Positions 1-6,010 are shown, counted from the first letter of the stretch. The stretch: DNA of 8,495 nucleotides from JBNJDW01 sp051745265 (GCA_051745265.1 JBNJDW010000071.1:1-8495); one strand, 5' to 3'. Numbers and translations: made by a program. Notes: a model not told the origin generated them from the sequence alone.

Positions 1-1024
1 CCTATGCAAAACGTGTTGAGCGTATGCTGGGTCAGATGGGCCTGCCCCTGCCGGAAGAGAGCAGATTTTTCGGGGCACGCATCACGATATGCTGTTTTTA
101 GACAGTCATGGTGTTGTTATCCGCATCGGTCCTTTGGATGTCGAAGACCTGATGAATCCGGGCATTCTGCAGCCGCTGGGCTGGCTGGAAGATCGCCGTC
201 ATAAGGTCCAAACGGATGTTTTAGCAGAGCAGACAGCACCTTTGACTGTGGCGATTTACCCGGGTATTGAACTGTATAAAAACTATCTTGATGATAATCA
301 GCGCCCCAAAAGCGCGGGGGATCTGGAAGACTTTTTGTTTCTGACCGGGGCCGGGCTTGGCGATGTAAAGGAGCCGAACAAAGGGGTCATCCGGCTGCAG
401 GATGAAAAAACAGGCGGGGAAGTTGCTGTTGAGATGCTGCTCGATCCGGATAATACTTTTAACCGTTCTGCCCCCGATACATCTTCGGAGCGGTCATCAA
501 TTATGCAGAAGGGGCAAAAGACCCATAAAAATAAAGGCGATTTGATGCTCCATACGCTGACCGAGACCTTTAAAACAGCGCAGAATGTATCGCACTGGCA
601 ACGGGCTTTTCAGCTGCATCAGCCGTTGCGTAATCTGTTCTGGCAGGCTTTTAATGATGTCAAAAAATCAACAGACAATCCTGATCCGCAAAAAATACAG
701 GCGTTCTGGGATAAATGCGCGGCTGTCACGGTCAGTCCGGAACGACAGAAGATGCAGGTCTGGCGGCTGAAAACCGATGCCAAGGGCGTCTCAAAACTGG
801 TGCGTAAAGAAAATGATATGCCGGAACTGGTCCTGCACACGCCCTGGACGAAAGAGCCGGAGTATGACCCCCGGGATCCAGCCGGGCAAATGGGTATTAC
901 AAGAAAAGCCATTCAATACATTGACCAACCAACAGAGACAAAGAAAGTTGTCAAACGCGCCTGCAAAAAAGCGGCTATTCCTAAAAAAGAACTGATTCCC
1001 AAACACGGCAAGATTAAGCTCTAA
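1..1024 (+). pseudogene. Frameshifted upstream copy of an unrecognised duplicated protein family (5' end outside window)
   Basis: This is a paralogue of the intact gene at 1170-2324. Bases 3-59 read YAKRVERMLGQMGLPLPEE in one frame, matching residues 43 onward of the intact copy. The match then jumps to another frame at base 62 and continues QIFRGTHHDMLFLDSHG to the stop at 1024. Bases 60-61 are left over, so one base is missing; loss of a G from GAGGAG would explain it. The first frame hits a stop (TAG) a few codons later. The nearest ATG in the second frame (89) has no Shine-Dalgarno sequence and would lose about 70 N-terminal residues, so internal initiation is unlikely. Apart from this the copy is full length and well conserved, including the basic C-terminal tail, so the lesion is recent or a sequencing error. 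The native start would lie about 125 bases left of the window. The family is not recognised and no function is assigned. Confidence 0.75.
533..630 (+). repeat. Near-identical block shared with 1824-1921
   Basis: This 98-base block inside the frameshifted copy differs from 1824-1921 at only three positions (581, 592, 595). It contains uninterrupted identical runs of 48 and 35 bases. The flanking parts of the two genes carry many more substitutions, including synonymous ones. The block encodes the segment around GDLMLHTLTETFKTA and SHWQRAFQLHQPLRNLFW. Confidence 0.8.
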
Positions 1025-1070
1025 GGCCAATCACAAAAACGCCCTTATGCAATGAATATGAGTGGCCGGG

Positions 1071-1093
1071 AAGCATGGCCGAATGCTTTTTTT
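1071..1093 (+). terminator. Possible intrinsic terminator after the frameshifted copy
   Basis: A six-base-pair hairpin (AAGCAT / ATGCTT, six-base loop) runs directly into seven T residues. The stem is short and AT-rich, so termination is probably weak. A competing GGCC/GGCC pairing (1064-1067 with 1077-1080) overlaps it. Its place between the two paralogues suggests that they are transcribed separately. Confidence 0.45.
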
Positions 1094-1127
1094 ATGTAAT
1101 ATTAACCCAAAATATACGTAATCTCTT

Positions 1128-1133
1128 TATAAT
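1128..1133 (+). promoter_or_regulatory. Possible -10 element for the intact paralogue
   Basis: A perfect TATAAT lies in an AT-rich stretch (1085-1148), 36 bases before the start codon at 1170. No convincing -35 hexamer sits 16-18 bases upstream; the closest, TTAACC at 1102-1107, gives a 20-base spacer. This is supported mainly by the -10 match and by the terminator-like hairpin just upstream. Confidence 0.35.
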
Positions 1134-1169
1134 CTGACTATATTAAAACCGCCGGGGGATAGAGGCCGT

Positions 1170-2324
1170 ATGGCAGAGCAGGACGCACCAAGTCAAAAAA
1201 CAGATTTTGAATATGGCTGGTGTTATACCGATCATAAGGATGGTCGGGAGATCCGGAATGATTATCGCTCCGTGGATTTTTTTAATGATAGCCCTTATGC
1301 GGAACGCGTGGCCGAGATGCTGAAACAGATGGGCCTGCCGATGCCAGAAGAGGCGCAGATTTTCCGCGGCACGCATCATGATCTTCTTTTTCTGGACAGC
1401 CATGGCGTTGTTGTCCGGATCGGGCCGACTGATGTTGAGGATCTGATGAATCCGGGTATTCTTCAACCGCTGGGCTGGTTGGAGGACCGCGATTATATGG
1501 TTCACGTTGATGCGAGAAAAGAAAACCGGGCCCCGTTGGCGGTCGCCATTTATCCGGGCGTTGAGCTGTATAAAAGTTATCTTGATGATAACCAGCGCCC
1601 CAAAAGCGCGGGTGATCTGGAACTGTTCTTGTGGGAGACAGGGGCAGGTGTTCTTGACGTTGGTAATAGCAATAAAGGCATCATCCGGTTTCAAGATGAA
1701 AATGGCCGCGAGGTTGCCGTTGAAATGCTGCTCGATCCGGATAATAGTTTTAATTCTTCCGCGCCTAATACCTCTTCACAGCGGACGTCTATTATGCACG
1801 AGGGTAAAAAGGCCCATAAGAACAAAGGCGATTTGATGCTCCATACGCTGACCGAGACCTTTAAAACAGCGAAGAATGTATCACATTGGCAACGGGCTTT
1901 TCAGCTGCATCAGCCGTTGCGCAACTTATTCTGGCGGGCTTTTAACGATGTAAACGGTAAGGAAGATCGCCCTGATCCTGAAAAACTGGCAGCTTTCTGG
2001 GATAAATGCGCGGCTGTCACGGTCAGGCCGGAGCCAAAGCCGGTACAAAAGAAAACGTATTTCTGGCAGAAAAAAACCGATGCCAAAGGCACATCAAAAC
2101 TGGTGCGTCAGGAAAGCGATATGCCCGAAGTGGTGTTGTACACACCTTGGACAAAAAAGCTGGAATATCAATCAGACCCGATGGGGTATATGGGGGTCAC
2201 AAGAAAAGCCGTTCAATATATAGACCAGCCAGCAGGTATCAAAGCCGCTGTCAAGCGCGCCTGTGAGAAAATCTTTCTCCCCAAAAAGAAACGGGTGCCC
2301 GCCCTTGATAAAGTGAAACTCTGA
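1170..2324 (+). CDS. Unrecognised 384-aa protein, intact member of a tandemly duplicated family
   Basis: I do not recognise this family. The start ATG at 1170 is preceded by AGAGG (1161-1165), and the copy-1 remnant matches from residue 43, which supports a long N-terminus. The protein looks soluble: no signal peptide or membrane helix is visible. Segments strongly conserved between the copies are HHDLLFLDSHGVVVRIGP (residues 69-86), DVEDLMNPGILQPLGWLED (88-106), AIYPGVELYKSYLDDNQRPK (around 125-145) and the segment from GDLMLHTLTETF through SHWQRAFQLHQPLRNLFW. The last 30 or so residues are rich in lysine and arginine. The VVVRIG strand followed later by VAIYPGVEL faintly recalls the N-lobe and hinge of kinase-like folds, but I see no catalytic HxD or DFG-like motif and do not assign that fold. 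The HD phosphohydrolase gene follows after 27 bp and is probably co-transcribed. Confidence 0.85.
   Translation: MAEQDAPSQKTDFEYGWCYTDHKDGREIRNDYRSVDFFNDSPYAERVAEMLKQMGLPMPEEAQIFRGTHHDLLFLDSHGVVVRIGPTDVEDLMNPGILQPLGWLEDRDYMVHVDARKENRAPLAVAIYPGVELYKSYLDDNQRPKSAGDLELFLWETGAGVLDVGNSNKGIIRFQDENGREVAVEMLLDPDNSFNSSAPNTSSQRTSIMHEGKKAHKNKGDLMLHTLTETFKTAKNVSHWQRAFQLHQPLRNLFWRAFNDVNGKEDRPDPEKLAAFWDKCAAVTVRPEPKPVQKKTYFWQKKTDAKGTSKLVRQESDMPEVVLYTPWTKKLEYQSDPMGYMGVTRKAVQYIDQPAGIKAAVKRACEKIFLPKKKRVPALDKVKL
1824..1921 (+). repeat. Near-identical block shared with 533-630
   Basis: This is the second copy of the 98-base block with three mismatches. Arginine, leucine and serine codons are mostly the same in both copies here but vary elsewhere in the genes. 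That points to recent sequence exchange rather than protein constraint alone. Confidence 0.8.
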
Positions 2325-2351
2325 GCCAATCGAAAGAAGAACCTCTATCCG

Positions 2352-3008
2352 ATGACGTCTGTAACCTCCAGCCAGTGCGCGGTCCTTTATAATGCGGTAA
2401 AGCAGCTATATGCCGACAGCCCGTTTTTACCGTTCCATGGCTGGCATCATATTGAATTTGTCTATAAAAAAGCCGCTGTTTTTGCCGCGGATCTTAAGGC
2501 GGATATTCCCTTTACGCAAAGCTGCGCACTGGTCCATGATATGAATTATCTGGCCCGGCCCGGGGCATATTCGCCGCCGGCAGCGGGAAAGACATTACGG
2601 CAGGAGATTTTATCAAAATCCGGGTTTGATCAGGACCATATAGATCAGATCGAAACCGTGGTTGTTACGGCTGAAACCGCGGTCCGTGATGCTGAAATCA
2701 GTCTTGAGGCCATGGCTCTGGCCGATGCGGATACGCTGTTCAAGGTTTTGCCGACAACGCCCATTCTGTTTACCAGTCGTTTTATGGATCAGAATAACTA
2801 TAATATCGGCCGGCTGGCACAAAAAATCGTGGCGGAGCAACAGCCGCTGATCGCGCAGGATATCTATTTTTATTCAGCACTGGCCAAAGACAGATATATG
2901 GGCTGGGCCAGAACACATCTGCATCTCTGGCAGGCGGTACAGGGGTCTCTGGCAGATCCCGATATTGCCGAAATGCTCAAAGACGCCGGTTTTAACGAAG
3001 ATTTTTAG
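2352..3008 (+). CDS. HD-domain metal-dependent phosphohydrolase family protein
   Basis: This 218-aa soluble protein has the HD-superfamily metal-binding signature. It comprises FHGWHHIEFV with H29 and H32/H33, ALVHDMNY with the H62-D63 pair, and a distal aspartate in ALADADTL (D125/D127). HD proteins use these residues to bind one or two divalent metals and hydrolyse phosphate esters, often of nucleotides. The substrate here cannot be told from sequence. Spacing and length resemble small stand-alone HD hydrolases rather than RelA/SpoT or HD-GYP proteins, and no second domain is visible. The start ATG has only a weak purine-rich Shine-Dalgarno (AAGAAGA, 2334-2340). The gene begins 27 bp after the intact unknown-family gene with no terminator between, so the two likely form an operon and may act on a common pathway. 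It ends 67 bp from the convergent acetyltransferase gene. Confidence 0.85.
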   Translation: MTSVTSSQCAVLYNAVKQLYADSPFLPFHGWHHIEFVYKKAAVFAADLKADIPFTQSCALVHDMNYLARPGAYSPPAAGKTLRQEILSKSGFDQDHIDQIETVVVTAETAVRDAEISLEAMALADADTLFKVLPTTPILFTSRFMDQNNYNIGRLAQKIVAEQQPLIAQDIYFYSALAKDRYMGWARTHLHLWQAVQGSLADPDIAEMLKDAGFNEDF

Positions 3009-3075
3009 GATGGATCGGCAGGCGCAGGGAATCCTTCTGTAGCTGTCCGGCGGCGGGTTGTGATGTTTCTGTGAC

Positions 3076-3516
3076 CTAAAAGCCGAGCTTTTGATAAAAG
3101 CCGCTGGCGCGGTCCGCGCCGGATTCTGCGGTGACCAGAACGGCGGTGCGTCCCATTTCCTGTGACCGGGCGGCAATCAGATTGATAAACCGCCGACCAA
3201 TACCGGCGCCCTGCATGCTGGCCGCAATGAAGATTTTATTCAGACTGGTGAAAGGTTTGCGCCTTAAATGCGTGGCGGCGCAAAAACCGACAATTTCATT
3301 ATTATATCTGGCGACCAGGACCTGATAATGTTTTGCGCCTGCACGTTGCCGGTCGATCATCTGCGCCCATTGCGCGTATTGCGGCGGGGCGAGCGGCGAT
3401 CGTCCCTGATGGCGGGCATCACGGCGTACGGCATTAAACAGGTCACGGATACCGCCATCACCTCGATCGCCGATATCCTGGGCCCGCGCAGGGCAAATTT
3501 CGACATCTTTTTTCAT
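3076..3516 (-). CDS. GNAT-family N-acetyltransferase
   Basis: This 146-aa protein has the GNAT fold signature. Its central beta strand VLVARYNNEIVGFCAA (residues 66-81) leads to KIFIAASMQGAGIGRRFI, where Q102-G-A-G-I-G107 is the acetyl-CoA pyrophosphate-binding motif A. The C-terminal ASGFYQKLGF is the typical motif B ending. It would transfer an acetyl group from acetyl-CoA to an amine on an unidentified substrate, in the cytoplasm. The chain ends right at the LGF motif, slightly shorter than many members. I prefer the ATG at 3516 over the one at 3525: TTAAGG (3526-3531) is nine bases from 3516 but touches 3525. A near-consensus promoter (3541-3569) lies directly upstream, so the gene can be transcribed alone although the membrane-protein gene is upstream on the same strand. 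Confidence 0.88.
   Translation of the reverse strand: MKKDVEICPARAQDIGDRGDGGIRDLFNAVRRDARHQGRSPLAPPQYAQWAQMIDRQRAGAKHYQVLVARYNNEIVGFCAATHLRRKPFTSLNKIFIAASMQGAGIGRRFINLIAARSQEMGRTAVLVTAESGADRASGFYQKLGF
3078..3092. terminator. Weak hairpin in the convergent gene junction
   Basis: AAAAGC-CGA-GCTTTT forms a six-base-pair stem with T/A runs on both sides, so it could act weakly in either direction. It lies between the convergent HD and acetyltransferase genes and overlaps the last codons of the latter. The three-base loop and short stem make this uncertain. Confidence 0.25.
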
Positions 3517-3525
3517 ACCAGCCAT

Positions 3526-3531
3526 CCTTAA
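3526..3531 (-). promoter_or_regulatory. Ribosome-binding site that fixes the acetyltransferase start
   Basis: TTAAGG on the minus strand is separated by nine bases from the ATG at 3516 but directly abuts the ATG at 3525. The usable spacing selects the downstream start. Confidence 0.6.
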
Positions 3532-3540
3532 GCTGGGTAT

Positions 3541-3569
3541 TTAATAGCACTTTAATGTTTTTATGTCAA
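3541..3569 (-). promoter_or_regulatory. Near-consensus sigma-70 promoter for the acetyltransferase gene
   Basis: On the minus strand a perfect -35 TTGACA (3569-3564) is followed by a 17-base spacer and a -10 TATTAA (3546-3541). Transcription would begin near 3534, giving a short leader that just includes the Shine-Dalgarno sequence. This is the best promoter match in the window. Confidence 0.75.
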
Positions 3570-3595
3570 TTAGGGGGTATTAAGGAGGGATGGTT

Positions 3596-4237
3596 TTAAC
3601 GTCGTTTATATAAATACAGCAGGGGCGCGCTTAGGAATAAGAAGGCCATGATCATTTCCATAGATTCTTCGGTAAACTGCATCTGGGCAGAATAGGGGCT
3701 GAAAGACTCAGCCAGCCACGGAAAAAGACGTGAAAAAGAATCGAGCATCTTGGCAAACAGTAAAAACCCCATGGCCGTATAGCCGGCCTGCGCATATTTT
3801 ACCCCTGTCAGTGCCCGTTTCAGCGTCGCCCAGATATAGGGCAGGGATTTAATTGTGGCAAAAACCATGGCAAGAATAATGGTCGCCCCGATGATCTTTT
3901 CATTCAAGGGCACGTCCGGCGATATATAAAACCGGCTTTTCAGCAGGCTCATGGTTGTATGCATAGCATGCATGTCATGTTCGCGCATGGCGGCCAGCGC
4001 CATGAAAAAGGCAAACAGATACCAGCCATTTGCCTTATGCCGCCAGCCGGTAAACAAGGCGGTGATCGAGGCGGCGATCAGGAAGATAAGGCTGAAAACT
4101 TCAAAAGCTTCGCCTTCCTGCGCCGCGGCGATCAGGGCATCGTCCGGAAAGCTGAGCAGCATAGATCCGATGTATAAAGCGCTGAGAAAAACAGCAACAA
4201 TTACAAGGGCATAACATTTAAAAAAACTGCGTAGCAT
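3596..4237 (-). CDS. Six-helix integral membrane protein of unknown function
   Basis: This 213-aa protein is strongly hydrophobic, with about six predicted membrane helices at residues 8-29, 45-63, 72-86, 112-131, 150-170 and 189-208. Two polar motifs stand out. The first is EGEAFEVFS at 41-49, at the start of helix 2. The second is REHDMHAMHTT at 85-95, at the end of helix 3, followed by SRFY. I recall E..E plus RExD-type motifs in uncharacterised bacterial inner-membrane proteins, but I cannot name a family. The clustered H87, D88, H90 and H93 together with E41 and E46 could bind a metal; this is inference. The start ATG has GGAG five bases upstream (4243-4246 on the minus strand) and a good promoter at 4266-4295. 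It ends with a basic KRR tail. No terminator is visible after it, so transcripts may continue into the acetyltransferase gene 79 bp downstream. Confidence 0.8.
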   Translation of the reverse strand: MLRSFFKCYALVIVAVFLSALYIGSMLLSFPDDALIAAAQEGEAFEVFSLIFLIAASITALFTGWRHKANGWYLFAFFMALAAMREHDMHAMHTTMSLLKSRFYISPDVPLNEKIIGATIILAMVFATIKSLPYIWATLKRALTGVKYAQAGYTAMGFLLFAKMLDSFSRLFPWLAESFSPYSAQMQFTEESMEMIMAFLFLSAPLLYLYKRR

Positions 4238-4265
4238 GGCGGCTCCGTTGCGTGAATTCGTTTCC

Positions 4266-4295
4266 TTTATAAAGGGATTTTTTTTTATTTGTTAA
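4266..4295 (-). promoter_or_regulatory. Probable sigma-70 promoter for the six-helix membrane protein
   Basis: On the minus strand, -35 TTAACA (4295-4290, five of six consensus bases) and -10 TATAAA (4271-4266, five of six) are separated by 18 bases. The spacer contains a nine-base A tract (4286-4278). Transcription would start near 4258, about 20 bases before the start codon. Confidence 0.55.
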
Positions 4296-4321
4296 GCCTG
4301 TTTTGTGACTTAAATCTTGAG

Positions 4322-4351
4322 AAGACAGCACAGGTTGTTTATATTTATAAT
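4322..4351 (+). promoter_or_regulatory. Probable promoter of tRNA-Pro
   Basis: A perfect -10 TATAAT (4346-4351) lies 14 bases before the mature tRNA 5' end. The best -35 candidate is AAGACA (4322-4327), with an 18-base spacer and a match at the GACA part. A 7-base inverted repeat, GAAGACA (4321-4327) and TGTCTTC (4351-4357), brackets the promoter core. Confidence 0.5.
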
Positions 4352-4364
4352 GTCTTCAAACAGT

Positions 4365-4441
4365 CGGGATGTGGCGCAGCCTGGTAGCGCGCCTCGTTCG
4401 GGACGAGGAGGTCGGAGGTTCGAATCCTCTCATCCCGACCA
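4365..4441 (+). tRNA. tRNA-Pro (anticodon CGG)
   Basis: A complete 77-base cloverleaf can be folded by eye. The acceptor stem is CGGGATG (4365-4371) with CATCCCG (4431-4437), followed by discriminator A and an encoded CCA (4439-4441). The anticodon stem CCTCG/CGAGG (4392-4396 and 4404-4408) closes a seven-base loop TTCGGGA, placing the anticodon CGG at 4399-4401, which reads the proline codon CCG. The T arm contains GGTTCGAATCC. The D arm has the usual AGCCTGGTAGC. The start C of the acceptor and the overall sequence fit bacterial tRNA-Pro well. Confidence 0.96.
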
Positions 4442-4601
4442 TATTATTCTTTAATATAGCAAGCTAGGACCCTTGTTTCTGGAGGTCTAAATTTCCGGCC
4501 AATCAACTTCGCCTTGAGGGCTAGTTTTATTTTAACCAGTCTGTTACAATCTTAGAAAGCACAGGATGGAAGTCAGTATGCCCTAAAAAGGCTAATTTGT
4601 G

Positions 4602-5396
4602 ATGCCGGTAATGATTTTAAAAAAAACGGTCTGTTTTTTCCAGAGTATATTGCATGCTTTTAAGGCCGGGGGGCCGTACTGGGGTGGAATGACCTGTGTT
4701 ATTTTAATCGCCTCGATGCTTCCTGTTTATTATCTTTCACGGCCTGCTTTGTATAGTAATACAAAGTTCGCTTCACTGTTTTTTGAGACTTACCTTTATA
4801 ATAATATCCTCTTAGGCCTGCATATAGCATTTTCACTTCTGGCCTTGGTTATGGGGCCCTGGTTATTTAATACTACTTTGCGAAAAAAATATCCCGATTT
4901 GCACAGAAAGCTGGGAAAATTTTACGTGCTTGGGTGTTTTTTCGGTGCCATAACTGTTTTTCCGCTGGCGATACGCAATATTGCAGGGCCAATCGCGCAT
5001 ATCGGATTTGGTATGATGGCGGTGCTTTGGTTTCTGGTAACCTATTATGCTTATACGGCTATTCTTAATAAAGATTTTATAGCTCATCGACGCTGGATGA
5101 TGCGTAGCTATGCCATGACCTTCGCTTTTATACATGTTAACATAACGTTTTCGTTTTTCTTGCCGTATGCTACGCTTTCTCTGCAGGGTGTACAGGCGTT
5201 CCAGAGTATGGTCAGTTGGCAGGTTAATTTGTTACTTGTTGAGGTGTATCTTGCTGCTACAAGTCATACAGGACGTTTTTTGGGATATAGAAAATGGCGA
5301 GACAATCTTCTATCTTTTAATCTGTCACGGGATCATATGTATTTCCTTCCTGTGCGTCCCTTGCATTTGAATTCTTCCAAAAATAGACTTTTTTAA
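4602..5396 (+). CDS. DUF2306-type integral membrane protein
   Basis: This 264-aa membrane protein has about seven hydrophobic helices. It carries hallmarks I associate with DUF2306: DLHRKLGKFYVLG (residues 99-111), HRRWMMRSYAMTF (162-174) and SWQVNLLLVE (205-214), with histidines H74 and H133 inside helices. The family's function is unknown; the conserved membrane histidines have suggested a possible haem or redox role, which is inference. ATG 4602 is chosen because AAAGG (4587-4591) lies ten bases upstream. GTG 4599 (seven bases) and ATG 4611 are alternatives. The gene starts 160 bp after tRNA-Pro and is visibly richer in A and T than its neighbours, with many TTT, TTA and ATA codons, so horizontal acquisition is possible. 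The C-terminal 30 or so residues are polar and look lineage-specific. A weak TACAAT -10-like element (4545-4550) is the only promoter hint upstream. Confidence 0.82.
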   Translation: MPVMILKKTVCFFQSILHAFKAGGPYWGGMTCVILIASMLPVYYLSRPALYSNTKFASLFFETYLYNNILLGLHIAFSLLALVMGPWLFNTTLRKKYPDLHRKLGKFYVLGCFFGAITVFPLAIRNIAGPIAHIGFGMMAVLWFLVTYYAYTAILNKDFIAHRRWMMRSYAMTFAFIHVNITFSFFLPYATLSLQGVQAFQSMVSWQVNLLLVEVYLAATSHTGRFLGYRKWRDNLLSFNLSRDHMYFLPVRPLHLNSSKNRLF

Positions 5397-5432
5397 AGAT
5401 GGTGCGGGAACTTTACCGCATAAAAATCTTTT
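5395..5432 (+). terminator. Two-part hairpin at the DUF2306 gene stop codon
   Basis: An outer stem AAAGAT/ATCTTT (5395-5400 with 5426-5431) encloses an inner stem TGCGG/CCGCA (5403-5407 with 5416-5420), ending in TTTT. It overlaps the stop codon. It is probably a modest terminator or 3' stabilising structure ahead of the strong terminator at 5461. Confidence 0.35.
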
Positions 5433-5440
5433 GTGGGATG

Positions 5441-5454
5441 CATACGCGCGTATG
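5441..5454. repeat. Perfect 14-base palindrome
   Basis: CATACGCGCGTATG is an exact inverted repeat lying seven bases upstream of the strong terminator and about 100 bases upstream of the stress-type operon. It could be an operator or an RNA hairpin. No function can be assigned. Confidence 0.5.
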
Positions 5455-5460
5455 GCTATT

Positions 5461-5499
5461 GCGGCCCTCTCGCTCCCCCCAGAGAGGGCCGCTTTTTTT
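5461..5499 (+). terminator. Strong intrinsic terminator
   Basis: A perfect 11-base-pair GC-rich stem (GCGGCCCTCTC, 5461-5471, with GAGAGGGCCGC, 5482-5492) has a ten-base loop and is followed at once by seven T residues (5493-5499). The orientation is + strand only. It separates the DUF2306 gene from the downstream sigma-factor operon. Confidence 0.92.
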
Positions 5500-5522
5500 G
5501 TGGGAAAATCGGCAGGGTTTCG

Positions 5523-5528
5523 TATACT
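5523..5528 (+). promoter_or_regulatory. Possible -10 element of the sigma-factor operon
   Basis: TATACT (five of six consensus bases) lies 28 bases before the start codon at 5557 and downstream of the terminator. No good -35 is present; TTGTGG (5498-5503) gives a 19-base spacer. If the operon is autoregulated by its own ECF factor, the promoter would look different and I cannot identify it. Confidence 0.3.
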
Positions 5529-5556
5529 GTTCAGGGTTAAAATAAGGAATGCTAAG

Positions 5557-5985
5557 ATGTGGATAGAAAAGAAAGCAACAGCCGCGATCGCGTTTGGTCT
5601 GTCGGTTTTAATGATGCCGGGCACGGCTGCGGCCTTTAATGATGTTTTTGCGCCGCATAAGGTCGGTGCGCAGCTTGTCTATTCTGCGGATTATACCTTG
5701 GTGCAGGGGTACCATGATGGTCGTGATCAGGGGCAGAAAAAGGCCGGGCCTGAAACACGCTGGCAGGATATGCCGCCGGAGGTAAAAGAAAAAATCCGTC
5801 AGAAAATCGAAGACCGGTTCGGACATCTGACACCTGAACAGCGTGCCGAGAAACTCGAAGAACTGCGCCGCCGCCGCGAAGAACTACGCCGTGAACTGGA
5901 AAACCTGCCCCCGGCAGAGCGTAAAGCCCGGATGGAAGAATTAAAACGACAATTTCAGCAAAAACACAAAGACAGCGTCCATTAA
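5557..5985 (+). CDS. Exported helical protein with LTPEQR segment, probable periplasmic partner of the ECF system
   Basis: This 142-aa protein begins with a Sec signal peptide: basic WIEKK, a hydrophobic core and likely cleavage after GTAAA at residue 26. The ATG at 5557 is chosen because AAGGA (5544-5548) precedes it and it yields the signal peptide; upstream in-frame codons run through the terminator. The mature protein has a polar linker, then a highly charged helical region (69-138). There, a Pro/Glu helix start recurs three times: MPPE at 72, LTPEQR at 91 and LPPAER at 117, each followed by an amphipathic Glu/Arg/Lys helix. This recalls Spy/CpxP-like and periplasmic metal-sensor proteins, which carry LTxxQ motifs, and also DUF3106; I cannot decide between them. 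It is the first gene of a tight operon with the sigma factor (31 bp gap), so a role in sensing or buffering the signal is likely but inferred. Confidence 0.8.
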   Translation: MWIEKKATAAIAFGLSVLMMPGTAAAFNDVFAPHKVGAQLVYSADYTLVQGYHDGRDQGQKKAGPETRWQDMPPEVKEKIRQKIEDRFGHLTPEQRAEKLEELRRRREELRRELENLPPAERKARMEELKRQFQQKHKDSVH

Positions 5986-6003
5986 AAACGCGATGAAACG
6001 TAA

Positions 6004-6010
6004 AGGGAGA
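6004..6010 (+). promoter_or_regulatory. Ribosome-binding site that selects the sigma factor start
   Basis: AGGGAGA lies six bases upstream of the ATG at 6017, whereas the in-frame ATG at 5993 has nothing comparable upstream. This places the start at 6017. Confidence 0.65.

Noticed and set aside
89..1024. Independent 311-aa gene starting at ATG 89
   Set aside because: The ATG has no ribosome-binding site, and conserved paralogue sequence continues upstream of it in the same frame to base 62 and in another frame before that. It is the 3' part of a frameshifted gene.
1143..1694. Long minus-strand frame opposite the intact paralogue
   Set aside because: It lies fully antisense to a gene supported by a paralogue, and its translation resembles no protein and shows no coding-like pattern.
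1170..2324. Kinase or aminoglycoside-phosphotransferase assignment for the unknown family
   Set aside because: Only a loose VVVRIG and hinge-like resemblance exists. No catalytic loop or metal-binding motif is visible.
3076..3525. Acetyltransferase start at ATG 3525
   Set aside because: The only Shine-Dalgarno sequence abuts this ATG with no spacer, while the ATG at 3516 has normal spacing.
5406..5411. GGGAAC as an ECF-type -35 element
   Set aside because: No CGTT-like -10 occurs at 16-17 bases, the element is part of a hairpin at the stop codon, and any transcript would meet the terminator at 5461.
5431..5556. Longer N-terminus for the exported protein
   Set aside because: It would translate through the strong terminator hairpin and bury the signal peptide. 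ATG 5557 has a ribosome site.
4420..5600. Attachment-site duplication of the tRNA 3' end
   Set aside because: I searched downstream for a repeat of the last 15-20 tRNA bases and found none, and no integrase is present.
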